Part shown: positions 24,010-34,170 of the stretch, in pieces
Layout of the letters: each line of letters begins with the position of its first letter
Numbering within the stretch: the stretch's first letter is position 1
Assembly (NCBI GenBank): GCA_021793235.1
Contig: JAJYTD010000008.1
Location: forward strand, 1-64,000
Source: Actinomycetes bacterium
GTDB taxonomy: Bacteria; Actinomycetota; Actinomycetes; Streptosporangiales; Streptosporangiaceae
Direction of reading: 5' to 3'
Length of the DNA: 64,000 nt
Program-made: the position numbers and the translations under genes
Notes under the pieces: generated by a model
Told to the model about the DNA's origin: nothing
Databases searched by the model: none
What the model saw: the letters and a program-made list of their open reading frames with translations, nothing else

Positions 24010-25068
24010 TCAGCCCTGCTTGGCGTAGGACTGGCTGATCTCGACCCAGCGGTCCAGCGTGGTCGCCGCCGCACCGCTGTCGACGGCGTCGGCGGCCCGG
24101 GCATAGCCCTCGCGCAGCGATTCGAGCAGGGAGCCCTCGGGCTTTTCCTGCGCGGCCGCGATCGCGGCCGCGGCGTTGAGGAGAACGGCGTCGCGGATCG
24201 GCCCCTCGGCCCCGGCGACCAGGTCGCGCACTACGCGGGCGTTGAACTCCACGTCGCCGCCGCGCAGCGCTTCCGGCGCGGAGCGGGGAATACCGAGGTC
24301 GGCGGGGTCCAGCCGTTCCTCGCGGACCTCCCCGCCGGGCAGGGTCCGCCACACCCGTGAGGTGGTCGTGGTGGTGAGCTCGTCAAGGCCGTCGTCGCCG
24401 CGGAAGACCAGTGCCGACGTGCCCCGGCGGGCGAAAACGCCCGCGATGGTGGCGCACATCCCCTCGTCGAAGACCCCGATGGCGCCGGCCGCGGGCCGCG
24501 CCGGGTTGGTCAGCGGACCGAGGAAGTTGAACACGGTCGGCACCGCCAGTTCCCGGCGGGTCTTGGCCGCGTAGCGCAGCGAGGGGTGGAAGAGCGGGGC
24601 GAAGCAGAAGGTGATCCCCGCTTCCTCGGCCACCCGGGCGGTCTGCTCCGGCGCGAGGTCGATGACGACACCGAGGCGCTCCAGGACGTCTGCCGTGCCG
24701 CAGGAGGACGAGGCGGCGCGGTTGCCGTGCTTGACCACCTTCAGCCCCGCGGCCGCGGTGACCACCGAGGCCATCGTGGACACGTTGACCGTGTGGGCTC
24801 GGTCCCCGCCGGTACCGACGATGTCGACGGTGCGGCCGGGAACCGAGATCTCCACGGCGTTGTCGAACATCCCGGAGGCCAGTCCGGTGACCTCCTCGAC
24901 AGTGGCGCCCTTGGCCCGCAGGGCGACAGCGAAACCGGCGATCTGGACATCGGTGGCCGAACCGGACATGATCTCGTTCATGGCCCACCCTGTCTCCTCC
25001 GCGGACAGGGAATCGCCGTTCAGCAGGGCGGTGATCAGTTCGGACCAGGTGCGCTCTCGTGTGCTCAC
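24010..25068 (-). CDS. trpD: anthranilate phosphoribosyltransferase
   Basis: A 352-residue enzyme transferring phosphoribosyl from PRPP to anthranilate in tryptophan synthesis. Glycosyltransferase family 3 motifs are clear: '[20 protein letters not shown]', '[18 protein letters not shown]', 'PLTNPARP'. GTG at 25068 has GGAGGAG about 8 nt upstream. The gene is single, outside a trp operon, as usual in actinobacteria. No leader peptide with Trp codons was found upstream. Confidence 0.93.
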   Translation of the reverse strand: MSTRERTWSELITALLNGDSLSAEETGWAMNEIMSGSATDVQIAGFAVALRAKGATVEEVTGLASGMFDNAVEISVPGRTVDIVGTGGDRAHTVNVSTMASVVTAAAGLKVVKHGNRAASSSCGTADVLERLGVVIDLAPEQTARVAEEAGITFCFAPLFHPSLRYAAKTRRELAVPTVFNFLGPLTNPARPAAGAIGVFDEGMCATIAGVFARRGTSALVFRGDDGLDELTTTTTSRVWRTLPGGEVREERLDPADLGIPRSAPEALRGGDVEFNARVVRDLVAGAEGPIRDAVLLNAAAAIAAAQEKPEGSLLESLREGYARAADAVDSGAAATTLDRWVEISQSYAKQG

Positions 25069-25258
25069 GTCGCTGCTCCTCCAATGGCCTGTTCGGGTCT
25101 TTCGCGTCGGACGGGGTGGCACCGGGGCGGGATCAGCCACGCCATCGCGCGATGTCGGCCCCGTGGTGGGCCGCATTGCCGAGGGACCCGGGGAGCAGAT
25201 CGCCGAATGCCGCTGCGGCGGCGACATGGTGGAACATCGACGAGGTTTTTCCGTTCCT

Positions 25259-25290
25259 GGTTCCGCGGCGCGTTCGGCGCCCGCGGAACC
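25259..25290 (-). terminator. hairpin downstream of the receiver-like gene
   Basis: GGTTCCGCGG/CCGCGGAACC arms (25259-25268 with 25281-25290) extended by inner GC pairs, 34 nt after the stop. No T-run on the minus strand. Confidence 0.45.
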
Positions 25291-25324
25291 GTGGACTGCG
25301 GTATTTTCGGGGCTGTTGGGAAGA

Positions 25325-25723
25325 CTACCCGAGCACGGCCCGTGCGGCGCGCTCGCGCATGAGTTCGGCCAGCGCTTCGGCCAGTGCGACCGGGTCGATC
25401 GGGTGGCTGACGACCTTGTCGGCGCGCGACCAGTTGGCGAGCCAGCCGTCATCGCGGCGTCCGATCAGCAGCAGCACCGGGGGGCACCGGAAGATCTCGT
25501 CCTTGACCTGGCGGCAGACGCCCATGCCGCCGGCGGGCGCGGCCTCGCCGTCGAAGACGGCGACATCGATACCGTCGTTCTCCAAGCGCTTGAGCACCGC
25601 GGGGGCGGTCGCGCACTCCACGAACTCGACCTTGGGGACATCGGCCGCCGGCCTGCGCCCGATGGCCAGCCGCACCTGCTCTCGCACGTTCGCGTTGTCG
25701 CTGTAGATGAGGATGCGCATCAT
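25325..25723 (-). CDS. receiver-like (CheY-fold) protein
   Basis: A 132-residue single-domain protein with a response-regulator fold: '[21 protein letters not shown]', then '[26 protein letters not shown]' where the Asp fits the phosphorylation site, and 'PPVLLLIGR'. The conserved Lys near the C-terminal end is not evident in the usual K-P form ('[11 protein letters not shown]' replaces it). No output domain. Start ATG at 25723 has GGGGAG 7 nt upstream; a TTG at 25768 would add 15 Gly/Ser-rich residues. Divergent from the respiratory operon; role unknown. Confidence 0.7.
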   Translation of the reverse strand: MMRILIYSDNANVREQVRLAIGRRPAADVPKVEFVECATAPAVLKRLENDGIDVAVFDGEAAPAGGMGVCRQVKDEIFRCPPVLLLIGRRDDGWLANWSRADKVVSHPIDPVALAEALAELMRERAARAVLG

Positions 25724-26051
25724 GGAGCCGCTCCCCGCGGCCCCCGACCCGTTGTTCGCCATGCTCAACCGTCACCGTCCCTTGAATCGTCGCGGCGGGT
25801 AGGGCCACCGCTTCCGAGCTTATTGCCTTGCGCCCCTTGTCAGGACAGGATGCCACCGGTGATCGGCCGCGGCCATTCGCGGGGGCCGCCCGACCGGCGG
25901 AGACCGCCTGTGCGGGGGCGGTCCGGGTACGCGAGTCCCCTGCGCGAGAACCGGCCTCATCGGCTCACGCACCGGGCCTGTCCGCAAGCCGATGAGGCTC
26001 CTTACGGGGGGTCGTGCACCAACCTCTGCGAGATGCCGCAATAATGCAGTC
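25724..26051. promoter_or_regulatory. intergenic region before ctaE with long inverted repeat
   Basis: A 328-nt divergent gap without an ORF. It contains a perfect 12-bp inverted repeat (25954-25965 with 25987-25998), 54 nt before the ctaE start, and an AATAAT -10-like hexamer (26040-26045) 6 nt before that GTG. Confidence 0.5.
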
Positions 26052-26678
26052 GTGGCGACAGCAACCGCGAACCAAGAAACAGGACCGACACCAGTGCATG
26101 GTGCGGCTAAGCGACCTGACCTGGTGAGTGTTGGCACCATTGTGTGGTTGTCCAACGAACTCATGTTCTTCGCAGCGCTGTTCGCGATGTACTACACCAT
26201 CCGATCGGTGACCGTTGGCAACCCTGACCTGGGAGAATGGCCAGCCGCTGAGCTGAACGTCCCGTGGGCCCTCGGCATCACCATCATCCTGGTGGCCTCC
26301 AGCTTCACCGCCCAGGCCGGCGTCTGGGCCGCCGAGCGCGGTGATGTCCGGAAGCTCCGTATGTGGTTCTTCATCTCGTTCTTCATGGGTCTGGTCTTCA
26401 TCCTCGGCCAGGCCTACGAGTACTACGAGCTCGTCCTGCACCAGGGGCTGACGCTTCAGTCCGGCTCCTACGGGTCGATCTTCTACCTCACCACGGGCTT
26501 CCACGGCCTCCACGTCATCGGTGGTCTGATCGCGTTCCTGATCATGCTGGGACGCACGTACGCCGCGAAGCGCTTCACTCACCAGCAAGCGACCAGCGCC
26601 ATCGTTGTGTCCTACTACTGGCACTTCGTCGACGTGGTCTGGGTCGCTTTGTTCGCAACCATCTACTTCATTCAGTGA
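26052..26678 (+). CDS. ctaE: cytochrome c oxidase subunit III
   Basis: A 208-residue membrane subunit of the aa3 oxidase with five transmembrane helices, as is typical for actinobacteria. '[22 protein letters not shown]', '[10 protein letters not shown]', '[19 protein letters not shown]' and '[14 protein letters not shown]' are subunit III signatures. GTG at 26052 has no Shine-Dalgarno and lies just after a -10-like AATAAT, so translation is probably leaderless. First gene of the ctaE-qcrC-qcrA-qcrB operon. Confidence 0.92.
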   Translation: MATATANQETGPTPVHGAAKRPDLVSVGTIVWLSNELMFFAALFAMYYTIRSVTVGNPDLGEWPAAELNVPWALGITIILVASSFTAQAGVWAAERGDVRKLRMWFFISFFMGLVFILGQAYEYYELVLHQGLTLQSGSYGSIFYLTTGFHGLHVIGGLIAFLIMLGRTYAAKRFTHQQATSAIVVSYYWHFVDVVWVALFATIYFIQ

Positions 26679-26695
26679 CCCGGAACGGGGAAACC

Positions 26696-27604
26696 GTGAA
26701 ATGGATTACCGCGCGGCGACGGCATCCCCTGGCGGGGTATGTCGTCGTCATACTCGCGCTCGCGTTCTTCGGCGTGGGCTATGCCTATGTGGCGCCCGGC
26801 GCCGACAGGGCCGAGGCGCAGACCCTGGCCACCGAGGCCACCGGTGACGACCAGACCGATGTGGCGCGGGGCAGGGAGATCTTCGTCAGGAGCTGCGCGA
26901 GCTGCCACGGCCCCTCAGGCGAGGGGACCGGCAACGGCCCCGACATCACCGATGTCGGGGGCGCCGCGATCGACTTCCAGGTGAGCACCGGGCGCATGCC
27001 GTCCACGAACCCGGACGCGCAGATGCCCCGCAAGGCATCGATGTACACCCAGGAGGAGATCTACGACCTGGTCGCCTACTACGAAGAGGAGATCGGCGAG
27101 GGCCCGGAGGTCCCCTTGGACGTTCCGGGCAGCGCTCCCGAACGCTCCAACTTCGCTGATGAAGAAGCGTACGAGGCCGCCAAGGCGGAGTACGAAGAGG
27201 CATACGAGGCCTACGTGTCCGGTGCCGACGACGTCGAAGTGGGCATGGAGCTGTACCTGACCAACTGCGCGCACTGCCACAGTTGGTCGGGAAGCGGCGG
27301 TGCGCTGACCGACGGCAAGTGGGCGCCCGAACTGGACGATGCGTCACCGCGGCAGATCTACGAGGCCATGATCACCGGTCCCGGCCAGATGCCCGCGTTC
27401 AACGACATGATCATCCAGCCGGACGAGAAGCAGGAACTGATCGCCTATGTGAAGGACCTGCAGAACGAACCGGACGCCGGCGGCATCTTCAACCTGAACC
27501 GGATCGGCCAGGTCGCGGAAGGCTTCATCGGCTGGACCGTCGGTCTCAGCCTGATCGTCGCGTGCGCGATCTGGATCACCGCGAAGCAGCGAGCCCATGA
27601 CTGA
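26696..27604 (+). CDS. qcrC: menaquinol-cytochrome c reductase dihaem cytochrome c subunit
   Basis: A 302-residue membrane-anchored dihaem cytochrome c that passes electrons from the bc1 complex to the CuA of subunit II, so no free cytochrome c is needed. Haem sites CASCH and CAHCH are visible, with an N-terminal hydrophobic segment and a C-terminal anchor ('GWTVGLSLIVACAIWI'). An acidic insertion rich in Glu/Ala/Tyr separates the two haem domains. GTG start 17 nt after the ctaE stop; its end overlaps qcrA by 8 nt. Confidence 0.92.
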   Translation: MKWITARRRHPLAGYVVVILALAFFGVGYAYVAPGADRAEAQTLATEATGDDQTDVARGREIFVRSCASCHGPSGEGTGNGPDITDVGGAAIDFQVSTGRMPSTNPDAQMPRKASMYTQEEIYDLVAYYEEEIGEGPEVPLDVPGSAPERSNFADEEAYEAAKAEYEEAYEAYVSGADDVEVGMELYLTNCAHCHSWSGSGGALTDGKWAPELDDASPRQIYEAMITGPGQMPAFNDMIIQPDEKQELIAYVKDLQNEPDAGGIFNLNRIGQVAEGFIGWTVGLSLIVACAIWITAKQRAHD

Positions 27605-28721
27605 TAACACCACTGACCACAACAAGGGGGAAGGTGCCGAAGGCCCGGACCGGGTCATCGGCACCCCCTCGTCCGCCGAAGGCGACCGGCTGGTCGCCTC
27701 GTCGGCGGATCCGCACAGCGAACACGAGGGGCCGTTCCCCGCGGAGGAGACGCACGCGCGTCCCGAGGAGATGCAGCGCAAGGGCGAGAAGGTGGCCGCC
27801 GCGTGGTTCACCCTCGCCTTCCTGGGCGGCATCATCTTCTTCGTCGGCTACTTCGCGTTCTCCTCAACGGAGATCGCCGAGCCGCGGATCGCCCAGTACT
27901 CGAACGTGACCCTGGGCGGCGGCCTCGCGTTGGCGCTGTTCGGCATCGGTGCGGGCATGACCGTGTGGGCCCGCCGGGTGATGCCGCACTACGACGTCTC
28001 CACGCCCTACGACGAGCTCCCGTCATCGCCGGAGGAGAAGGGGTCGTTCGGCGACTTCTTCATGAAGGGCGCCGCCGAGTCCGGCTTCACCAAGCGCCCG
28101 CTGATGCGCCGCACCCTGCTTCTCGCCATGGCGCCACTGGGTCTGGCCCCCATCGTGCTGCTGCGCGACACCGGCCCTCTGCCCGGTGACACGCTCAAGC
28201 ACACCCTGTGGAAGAAGGGTATGCGCATGGTGGTCGAGGGCACCGAGCGCGAGGGAGAGGCCACGTGGATCCGGGCGGAGGACCTGGGGAACGCGCCCGG
28301 TGGGATGATCAGCGCGCTGCCCTATGTCCAGCCCACCGAGGAGCACCCGCACGGCCTCAGCCTCAACGAGCAGGCCAAGACCGTCATCCTGCTGATCAAG
28401 GTAGGGGAGGACGAGTGGAAGCCCGGCATGACCGAGCAGCAGCTCAACTGGACGCATGACGGGATCGTCGCGTACTCCAAGATCTGCACGCACGTCGGCT
28501 GCCCCGCGGCCCTGTACGAGCAGGGAACGCACCGCATCCTGTGCCCGTGCCACCAGTCGACGTTCGACGCGGCGGACGGCGCCAAGGTCGTGTTCGGCCC
28601 GGCCCACCGGCCGCTCCCGCAGCTTCCGATCACCGTGGACGATGAGGGATACCTTGTTGCGGACGGAGACTTCTCCAGCCCGGTCGGACCGACCTTCTGG
28701 GACGTGGAGAAGGAGGATTAG
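27597..28721 (+). CDS. qcrA: Rieske iron-sulfur subunit of the bc1 complex
   Basis: A 374-residue Rieske protein with the three transmembrane helices typical of actinobacteria after an acidic N-terminal extension of about 65 residues. The [2Fe-2S] ligands are in 'CTHVGCPA' and 'CPCHQS'. It accepts electrons from menaquinol. Start ATG lies inside the end of qcrC; qcrB follows after 3 nt, so the operon is tightly coupled. Confidence 0.93.
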   Translation: MTDNTTDHNKGEGAEGPDRVIGTPSSAEGDRLVASSADPHSEHEGPFPAEETHARPEEMQRKGEKVAAAWFTLAFLGGIIFFVGYFAFSSTEIAEPRIAQYSNVTLGGGLALALFGIGAGMTVWARRVMPHYDVSTPYDELPSSPEEKGSFGDFFMKGAAESGFTKRPLMRRTLLLAMAPLGLAPIVLLRDTGPLPGDTLKHTLWKKGMRMVVEGTEREGEATWIRAEDLGNAPGGMISALPYVQPTEEHPHGLSLNEQAKTVILLIKVGEDEWKPGMTEQQLNWTHDGIVAYSKICTHVGCPAALYEQGTHRILCPCHQSTFDAADGAKVVFGPAHRPLPQLPITVDDEGYLVADGDFSSPVGPTFWDVEKED

Positions 28722-28724
28722 CCG

Positions 28725-30374
28725 ATGAGTAGGACAACACAGGCCCCCAAGGGGCTGCGCGCAACGGGCAATTTCATCGACGACCGCTTCCACGTGGCCA
28801 AGAGCGGTGAGAAGAACCTGCGCAAGGTCTTTCCGAACCACTGGTCGTTCATGCTGGGTGAGATCGCGCTGTACTCGTTCATCATCCTGCTCCTCACCGG
28901 CGTGTTCCTGACGCTGTGGTTCAAGCCGAGCATGACGGAGGTCGTCTACGACGGCTCCTATGAGCGCCTGCAGGGCGTCGTGATGAGCGAGGCCTACGCC
29001 TCCACGCTCCACATCGACTTCGATGTCCGCGGCGGCTTCCTGGTCCGCCAGATCCACCACTGGGCGGCGCTGATCTTCGTCGCCTCGCTGGTGGCGCACA
29101 TGCTGCGGGTGTTCTTCACCGGAGCGTTCCGCAAACCGCGCGAGATCAACTGGCTCATCGGTATCGCGATCTTCGTCCTGGCGATCCTCGAAGGCCTCTT
29201 CGGCTACTCCCTGCCCGACGACCTGCCCTCGGGCATGGGCATCCGGATCCTGCAGGGCGTGATGCTGTCACTGCCGGTCATCGGGACCTACGTCTCGATG
29301 TTCCTCTTCGGCGGGGAGTTCCCCGGCGAGGACATCATTCCGCGCCTGTACATGCTGCACATCCTGCTGATCCCGGGGATCCTGCTGGCGCTGATCGTGG
29401 CGCACTTCATGATCCTGTGGCACCAGAAGCACACGCAGTACCCAGGGAGGGGTCGCACGGAGAAGAAGGTCGTCGGCGTGCCGATGTTCCCGGCCTTCGC
29501 CGTCAAGGCGGGCGGGTTCTTCTTCTTCGTCTTCGCGGTCACGGTCGCGTTCAGCGCGTTCGTGCAGATCAACCCGATCCACCTGTTCGGGCCGTTCTCC
29601 CCGACGTCCATCACCTCCGGGCTGCAGCCCGACTGGTACATGGGTTTCATGGAGGGGGCGCTGCGGATCTTCCCGAACTGGTTCGACTTCACCATCTTCG
29701 GCTACGCGGTCCCGACCGGTGTGCTCGTGCCGGCGCTGGTCATTCCGGGGATCCTCTTCACCGGCCTGGCCGTCTGGCCGTTCCTGGAGGCCTGGATCAC
29801 CGGCGACAAACGCCACCACAACGTGGCCGACCGTCCGCGCAACGCTCCGGTCCGCACCGGGGTGGGCATGGCCGGCATCACGTTCTACGGCCTGCTCTGG
29901 ATGGCCGGGTCCAACGACATCCTGTCGGAGACGTTCTCGCTCAACCTGTACGGGACGACCTGGTTCTTCCGGTTCGCCATCTTCATCGGGCCGGTCCTCG
30001 CCTTCGTCATCACCAAGCGCATCTGCCTGGGTCTGCAACGCCGGGACCGGGCGACCTTGGCGCACGGTTACGAGAGCGGCACCATCCAGCAGTTGCCCAG
30101 CGGCGAGTACATCGAGGTGCACAAGGAGTCCCCGGACGAGATGGTGCACGTGCTGCGCAGCAAGGAGCCTCTCGACCGGACCGACACGGAGGATGTCGAC
30201 GAGAACGGTGTCGAGGCCCCTTCCGCCCGAGGTCTCCGCGGTCGGCTGCGTACCGCCCTGGCCCACTGGTACACGAAGGACAACGTCTCCTTCGAGGGGG
30301 TCGAGCCGCACAGCGGTCACCACGGCCAGCACGAGGAGATCGCGCCGGAGCAGGCGGAGACCGCCACCCGCTAG
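28725..30374 (+). CDS. qcrB: cytochrome b subunit of the bc1 complex
   Basis: A 549-residue cytochrome b with eight or nine transmembrane helices. 'LVRQIHHWAALIFVASLVAHMLRVFF' and 'RLYMLHILLIPGILLALIVAHFMILWHQKHTQ' supply the four haem His ligands; 'GLQPDWYMGF' is the quinol-site PDWY-type motif. The C-terminal ~120 residues form a polar cytosolic tail typical of actinobacterial QcrB. Last gene of the operon, closed by a strong hairpin. Confidence 0.93.
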   Translation: MSRTTQAPKGLRATGNFIDDRFHVAKSGEKNLRKVFPNHWSFMLGEIALYSFIILLLTGVFLTLWFKPSMTEVVYDGSYERLQGVVMSEAYASTLHIDFDVRGGFLVRQIHHWAALIFVASLVAHMLRVFFTGAFRKPREINWLIGIAIFVLAILEGLFGYSLPDDLPSGMGIRILQGVMLSLPVIGTYVSMFLFGGEFPGEDIIPRLYMLHILLIPGILLALIVAHFMILWHQKHTQYPGRGRTEKKVVGVPMFPAFAVKAGGFFFFVFAVTVAFSAFVQINPIHLFGPFSPTSITSGLQPDWYMGFMEGALRIFPNWFDFTIFGYAVPTGVLVPALVIPGILFTGLAVWPFLEAWITGDKRHHNVADRPRNAPVRTGVGMAGITFYGLLWMAGSNDILSETFSLNLYGTTWFFRFAIFIGPVLAFVITKRICLGLQRRDRATLAHGYESGTIQQLPSGEYIEVHKESPDEMVHVLRSKEPLDRTDTEDVDENGVEAPSARGLRGRLRTALAHWYTKDNVSFEGVEPHSGHHGQHEEIAPEQAETATR

Positions 30375-30402
30375 GCGCTGAACTGGCCTCAGCGAGAAGG
30401 AA

Positions 30403-30438
30403 AAGGCCCGGCCGCCCAGAAGGAGGCGGCCGGGCCTT
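30403..30438. terminator. bidirectional terminator between qcrB and the L,D-transpeptidase gene
   Basis: A perfect 14-bp stem (30403-30416 with 30425-30438) with an 8-nt loop; the plus-strand arm ends in TT and the minus-strand arm in TTTT (complement of 30401-30404). Serves both convergent genes. Confidence 0.75.
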
Positions 30439-30478
30439 CGCCGTCTCAGCGTGCATCTGAGGGGCGCAGGGCCTCCTG

Positions 30479-31822
30479 CTAATCGCCCTCGCCGTGGACC
30501 GTGCCCGGGGTCCCGGAGTCGTCGGTGCTGTCGGCCTCGCCCGTCGCGCTGTGCTCCAGCCACTCCTCCCAGGAGCGCTGCCAGTAGCCCCAGCCGTTGT
30601 CGACCTCGAGTTCGCGGTCCGTGCCGTTGACGATGAACGGGTCGCCCATCAGCGACTCCTCATAGAACCACTTGGCGTCCTCGTTGCTCATATTGGTGCA
30701 GCCGTGGCTCATGTTCGCCTCACCGAGCCGGGAGTTCCACGGGGCGGCGTGGGTGAACTCACCACTGTTGGAGAAGCGGACCGCGTACTTGACGTCCAGC
30801 TTGTAGGATTCCGGGCTGTCCTCGGGGATGCCGACCGTGGAGGAGTCCATGACCAGGTCCTCGTACTTCTCCATGGTCAGGTGATTGCCGCTGGTGGTGG
30901 TGTACCTGCGCGTGTCGGCGCGGCCGTTGCTGATCGGGAACGTCTTGACCGTCTCACCGTCCCGTTCCACCACCATTTCGTGCTCGCTGTCCTCGATGGT
31001 GGTGATCTGCTCGCGGCCGATCTCGAAGTTGAGCTGGTGGTTCTCGACACCGTAGACGCCATCGCCGGCTTCGACGCCGGCCAAGCGCATGTCCACGCGC
31101 ACCTCCTGGTTCGGCTCCCAGTACTCCTCGGGGCGGAACACGGCCATCTGGTCGCCGAACCAGTTCCAGGCGCCCTGGGCCGGCTTCTCGGAGACGACCT
31201 CTATGGAGTTCTCCACCTGCTCCTTGTTCTCCACGGGCAGGTCGAAGTTGACGATGACGGGCATGCCCACACCGACGGTGTCGCCGCTCGTCGGGAAGTT
31301 GGACTCCAGCTCCAGCCGCTTGCCTTCCACCGCAGGGAGCGTGGAGAAGCTGCTGACGGCCTCGGTCTCCGCGCCCCCGTCGCTCTCGGCCGTCACGGTC
31401 ACGGTGACATCGGATCCGGGAATGAGGTTCCAGTCACTGACCCACTCGGTCTTCTCCTTGTTGAAAGAGCCCGTGACGGTGTCGACGTCGGCCTCGGCGC
31501 CCTCCTCGCCGTCCCCGTCGGTCTCCTCCCCGGCGCCGTCCTCAGGGGTGCTCTGCTCATCGGCCGCGGCGCCGCTCTGCTCCACCACCACATCGGTGAT
31601 CGTGCCCTCGGGGGTCTTCACCGTGATGGGGATGTTCGGAGCCACCTCGCTCGCGCCGTCCTCAGGGGTGATCTCGACCACGATCGGCTCCGCGCCCTCT
31701 TCTTCGGAACCAGCGGGATCGGCACCGTCCGCACCGGAACACGCTGCGGTGAGGGCAAGCGCCAGCCCCGCCGTTCCGGCCCCCGCACGTCGATACGCTG
31801 ATGGGAATGCGCTGACCTTCAC
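30479..31822 (-). CDS. lipoprotein L,D-transpeptidase (YkuD) with Ig-like domains
   Basis: A 447-residue lipoprotein: signal peptide ending at lipobox 'LTAAC' (Cys about residue 28), an acidic linker, two Ig-like domains (about 50-290) and a YkuD catalytic domain with His in 'THAAPWNS' and the catalytic 'SHGCTNMSNEDAKW'. It forms 3-3 crosslinks in peptidoglycan outside the membrane. GTG start with GGAGGT 9 nt upstream. Lying between the two halves of the respiratory gene cluster is a position often seen for this gene in actinobacteria. Confidence 0.9.
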   Translation of the reverse strand: MKVSAFPSAYRRAGAGTAGLALALTAACSGADGADPAGSEEEGAEPIVVEITPEDGASEVAPNIPITVKTPEGTITDVVVEQSGAAADEQSTPEDGAGEETDGDGEEGAEADVDTVTGSFNKEKTEWVSDWNLIPGSDVTVTVTAESDGGAETEAVSSFSTLPAVEGKRLELESNFPTSGDTVGVGMPVIVNFDLPVENKEQVENSIEVVSEKPAQGAWNWFGDQMAVFRPEEYWEPNQEVRVDMRLAGVEAGDGVYGVENHQLNFEIGREQITTIEDSEHEMVVERDGETVKTFPISNGRADTRRYTTTSGNHLTMEKYEDLVMDSSTVGIPEDSPESYKLDVKYAVRFSNSGEFTHAAPWNSRLGEANMSHGCTNMSNEDAKWFYEESLMGDPFIVNGTDRELEVDNGWGYWQRSWEEWLEHSATGEADSTDDSGTPGTVHGEGD

Positions 31823-31961
31823 CCGTGCGACCTCCAGCTCTGGCGTCCGGCTCCACTGCGGTGGACCGCCCTTTTCCCGGGCGGTGTACCGCAGAGCAGG
31901 GATGTTTCCGAATCAGGCGACCGAGCACCATGAGAATTCCGGCACTAGGTAACGGCCACCC

Positions 31962-32022
31962 CAAAAAAGACTACCCCGGCCGGTCCGCGGTGTTTGAAAA
32001 GGCCGCGGACCGGCCGGGGTAG
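31962..32022 (-). terminator. terminator of the ctaC-ctaD-ctaF operon
   Basis: A perfect 20-bp stem (31971-31990 with 32003-32022), 37 nt after the ctaF stop, followed on the minus strand by TTTTTT (complement of 31963-31968). Confidence 0.85.
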
Positions 32023-32058
32023 GAGCACGGGGCGGCCGGTGTTTCCCGACCGCTCTGC

Positions 32059-32484
32059 TCAGTGCTGGAACTCCCCTCGGTAGTACTCGAAGACCCAGCC
32101 GATGGTGCTCAGGATGACGGCGAAGACCCCGAGGGTGAACAGCCACCAGCCGATCGCCACCCCCACGGCGAAGAGCGTGACGGACAGCGCCGTGAACAGC
32201 GGCCACCAGCTATGCGGGCTGAAGAAGCCGTACTCTCCGGCGGTCTCGGCGATCTCGCCGTCGAGACGCTCCTCCGGCGGCAGGCCGTGGTAGTGCTCAC
32301 TGCGCCGGGACGCCTGCCAGAGCCAGAACCCGACCATCCAGCCGAAGCCGATCGCGACGAGGAGCACCACCGTCCCGACCCACTCGATCCGCGCCTCGCT
32401 CACCCACGACCAGTAGGTGTACATCGCCGCTACCAGGCCGAAAAAGGTCGAGATGCCCATAAACATGTATGCCTGCATCTTCAT
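32059..32484 (-). CDS. ctaF: actinobacterial cytochrome c oxidase subunit IV
   Basis: A 141-residue membrane protein with four hydrophobic segments: two near residues 5-50 and two near 95-132. The 'YGFFSPHSWWPLFTALS' stretch is characteristic of the actinobacteria-specific subunit IV of the aa3 oxidase. Starts 15 nt downstream of the ctaD stop and ends the operon before a strong terminator. Confidence 0.9.
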   Translation of the reverse strand: MKMQAYMFMGISTFFGLVAAMYTYWSWVSEARIEWVGTVVLLVAIGFGWMVGFWLWQASRRSEHYHGLPPEERLDGEIAETAGEYGFFSPHSWWPLFTALSVTLFAVGVAIGWWLFTLGVFAVILSTIGWVFEYYRGEFQH

Positions 32485-32499
32485 GGTGAACTCGCTCCG

Positions 32500-34170
32500 C
32501 TACTTCGTGCTTGCCGATTCGGGTGCCGTCCCCGGGGCCGCCGCATACGGGTGGTTCAGGTCGAACGTGGGACGCTCGGACCGGATCCGCGGCAGCGACG
32601 TGAAGTTGTGCCGCGGCGGCGGGCAGGATGTGGACCATTCCAGGGAGCCCCCGTAGCCCCACGGGTCGTTCACCTCGACCTTCGGCGCGTTCTTGGCGGT
32701 GGTCCACACGTTCCAGAAGAACACCAGCGTGGACGCGCCCAGGACGAACGAGCTGATCGAGGAGAACACGTTGAGTTCGGTGAACCCGTCGGTGGCCAGG
32801 TAGTCGGCGTAGCGGCGCGGGAAGCCCGCAGCGCCCAGCCAGTGCTGGACCAGGAAGGTGCCGTGGAACCCGAAGAAGAGCAGCCAGAAGTGGATCTTGC
32901 CGAGCCCTTCGTGGAGCAGCTTCCCGGTGAACTTCGGCCACCAGAAGTAGAAGCCGGCGAACATCGCGAAGACCACGGTGCCGAAGACCACGTAGTGGAA
33001 GTGGGCCACTACGAAGTAGCTGTCGGTGACGTGGAAGTCGATCGGGGGCGATGCCAGCAGCACACCGGTGAGGCCGCCGAACAGGAACGTCACCAGGAAG
33101 CCGATCGCGAACAGCATCGGGGTCTCGAAGGTGAGCTGCCCCCGCCACATCGTGCCGACCCAGTTGAAGAACTTCACCCCGGTCGGGACCGCGATGAGGA
33201 ACGACATGAACGAGAAGAACGGCAGCAGCACCGCGCCGGTCGGGAACATGTGGTGCGCCCAGACCGTGATCGAGAGGCCGGTGATCGCGATCGTCGCGGC
33301 CACCAGACCCTTGTAGCCGAAGATCGGCTTGCGGCTGAACACCGGCAGGATCTCGGTCACGATGCCGAAGAACGGCAGCGCGATGATGTACACCTCGGGG
33401 TGGCCGAAGAACCAGAACAGGTGCTGCCAGAGGATGGCGCCGCCGTGCGCGGGGTCGAATATGTGCGTACCGACGATCCGGTCGGCACCGAGGGCGACCA
33501 GGGCCGCGGTCAGCACCGGGAACGCGATCAGCACGAGCACACTGGTCAGGATCGTGTTCCAGGTGAAGATCGACATCCGGAACATCGTCATTCCGGGGGC
33601 GCGCATGCACAGGCCGGTCGTGATGAAGTTGACCGCACCCAGAATGGTGGCCAACCCGCTGACGACCAGCCCCAAGGCCCACAGGTCGCCGCCGAGGCCC
33701 GGCGAGCGGACCGCGTCGGACAGCGGGGTGTAGCCGAACCAGCCGAAACTCGCCGCGCCCCCCGGTGTCAGGAAACCGCTGATGGCGGTGAGGCTGCCGA
33801 ACAGGAACAGGTAGTACCCGAAGAGGTTCAACCTCGGGAACGCCACATCAGGCGCGCCGATATGCAGCGGCATGATGATGTTCGCGAAGCCGACGAACAG
33901 CGGGGTCGCGAACATCAGCAGCATGATCGTGCCGTGCATGGTGAACAGCTGGTTGAACTGTTCGTGGGACACGATCTGCATGCCCGGCGTCAGCAGCTCG
34001 GCCCGGATGACCAGGGCCATGATCCCGCCGAAGATGAAGAAGCTGAACGAAGTGATCAGGTACATGTACCCGATGACCTTGTGGTCGGTCGACGTCAGCC
34101 AGCTGACGAGTATCGACCCTTTGCGCGTCGGCGCCGGAGGCTCAACGCGGGGCTCGGTTGCCGTCGCCAT
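32500..34170 (-). CDS. ctaD: cytochrome c oxidase subunit I
   Basis: A 556-residue haem-copper oxidase catalytic subunit with twelve transmembrane helices, holding haem a, haem a3 and CuB. '[19 protein letters not shown]' contains the crosslinked His-Tyr and '[10 protein letters not shown]' the haem a/a3 His ligands. The start overlaps the ctaC stop as TAATG, giving translational coupling; GGAGGGGGG lies upstream. Confidence 0.95.
   Translation of the reverse strand: MATATEPRVEPPAPTRKGSILVSWLTSTDHKVIGYMYLITSFSFFIFGGIMALVIRAELLTPGMQIVSHEQFNQLFTMHGTIMLLMFATPLFVGFANIIMPLHIGAPDVAFPRLNLFGYYLFLFGSLTAISGFLTPGGAASFGWFGYTPLSDAVRSPGLGGDLWALGLVVSGLATILGAVNFITTGLCMRAPGMTMFRMSIFTWNTILTSVLVLIAFPVLTAALVALGADRIVGTHIFDPAHGGAILWQHLFWFFGHPEVYIIALPFFGIVTEILPVFSRKPIFGYKGLVAATIAITGLSITVWAHHMFPTGAVLLPFFSFMSFLIAVPTGVKFFNWVGTMWRGQLTFETPMLFAIGFLVTFLFGGLTGVLLASPPIDFHVTDSYFVVAHFHYVVFGTVVFAMFAGFYFWWPKFTGKLLHEGLGKIHFWLLFFGFHGTFLVQHWLGAAGFPRRYADYLATDGFTELNVFSSISSFVLGASTLVFFWNVWTTAKNAPKVEVNDPWGYGGSLEWSTSCPPPRHNFTSLPRIRSERPTFDLNHPYAAAPGTAPESASTK

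Noticed and set aside
25069-25258. Possible tryptophan attenuator before trpD
   Set aside because: No short ORF with Trp codons plus terminator was found between 25069 and 25258, in contrast to the DAHP synthase gene.
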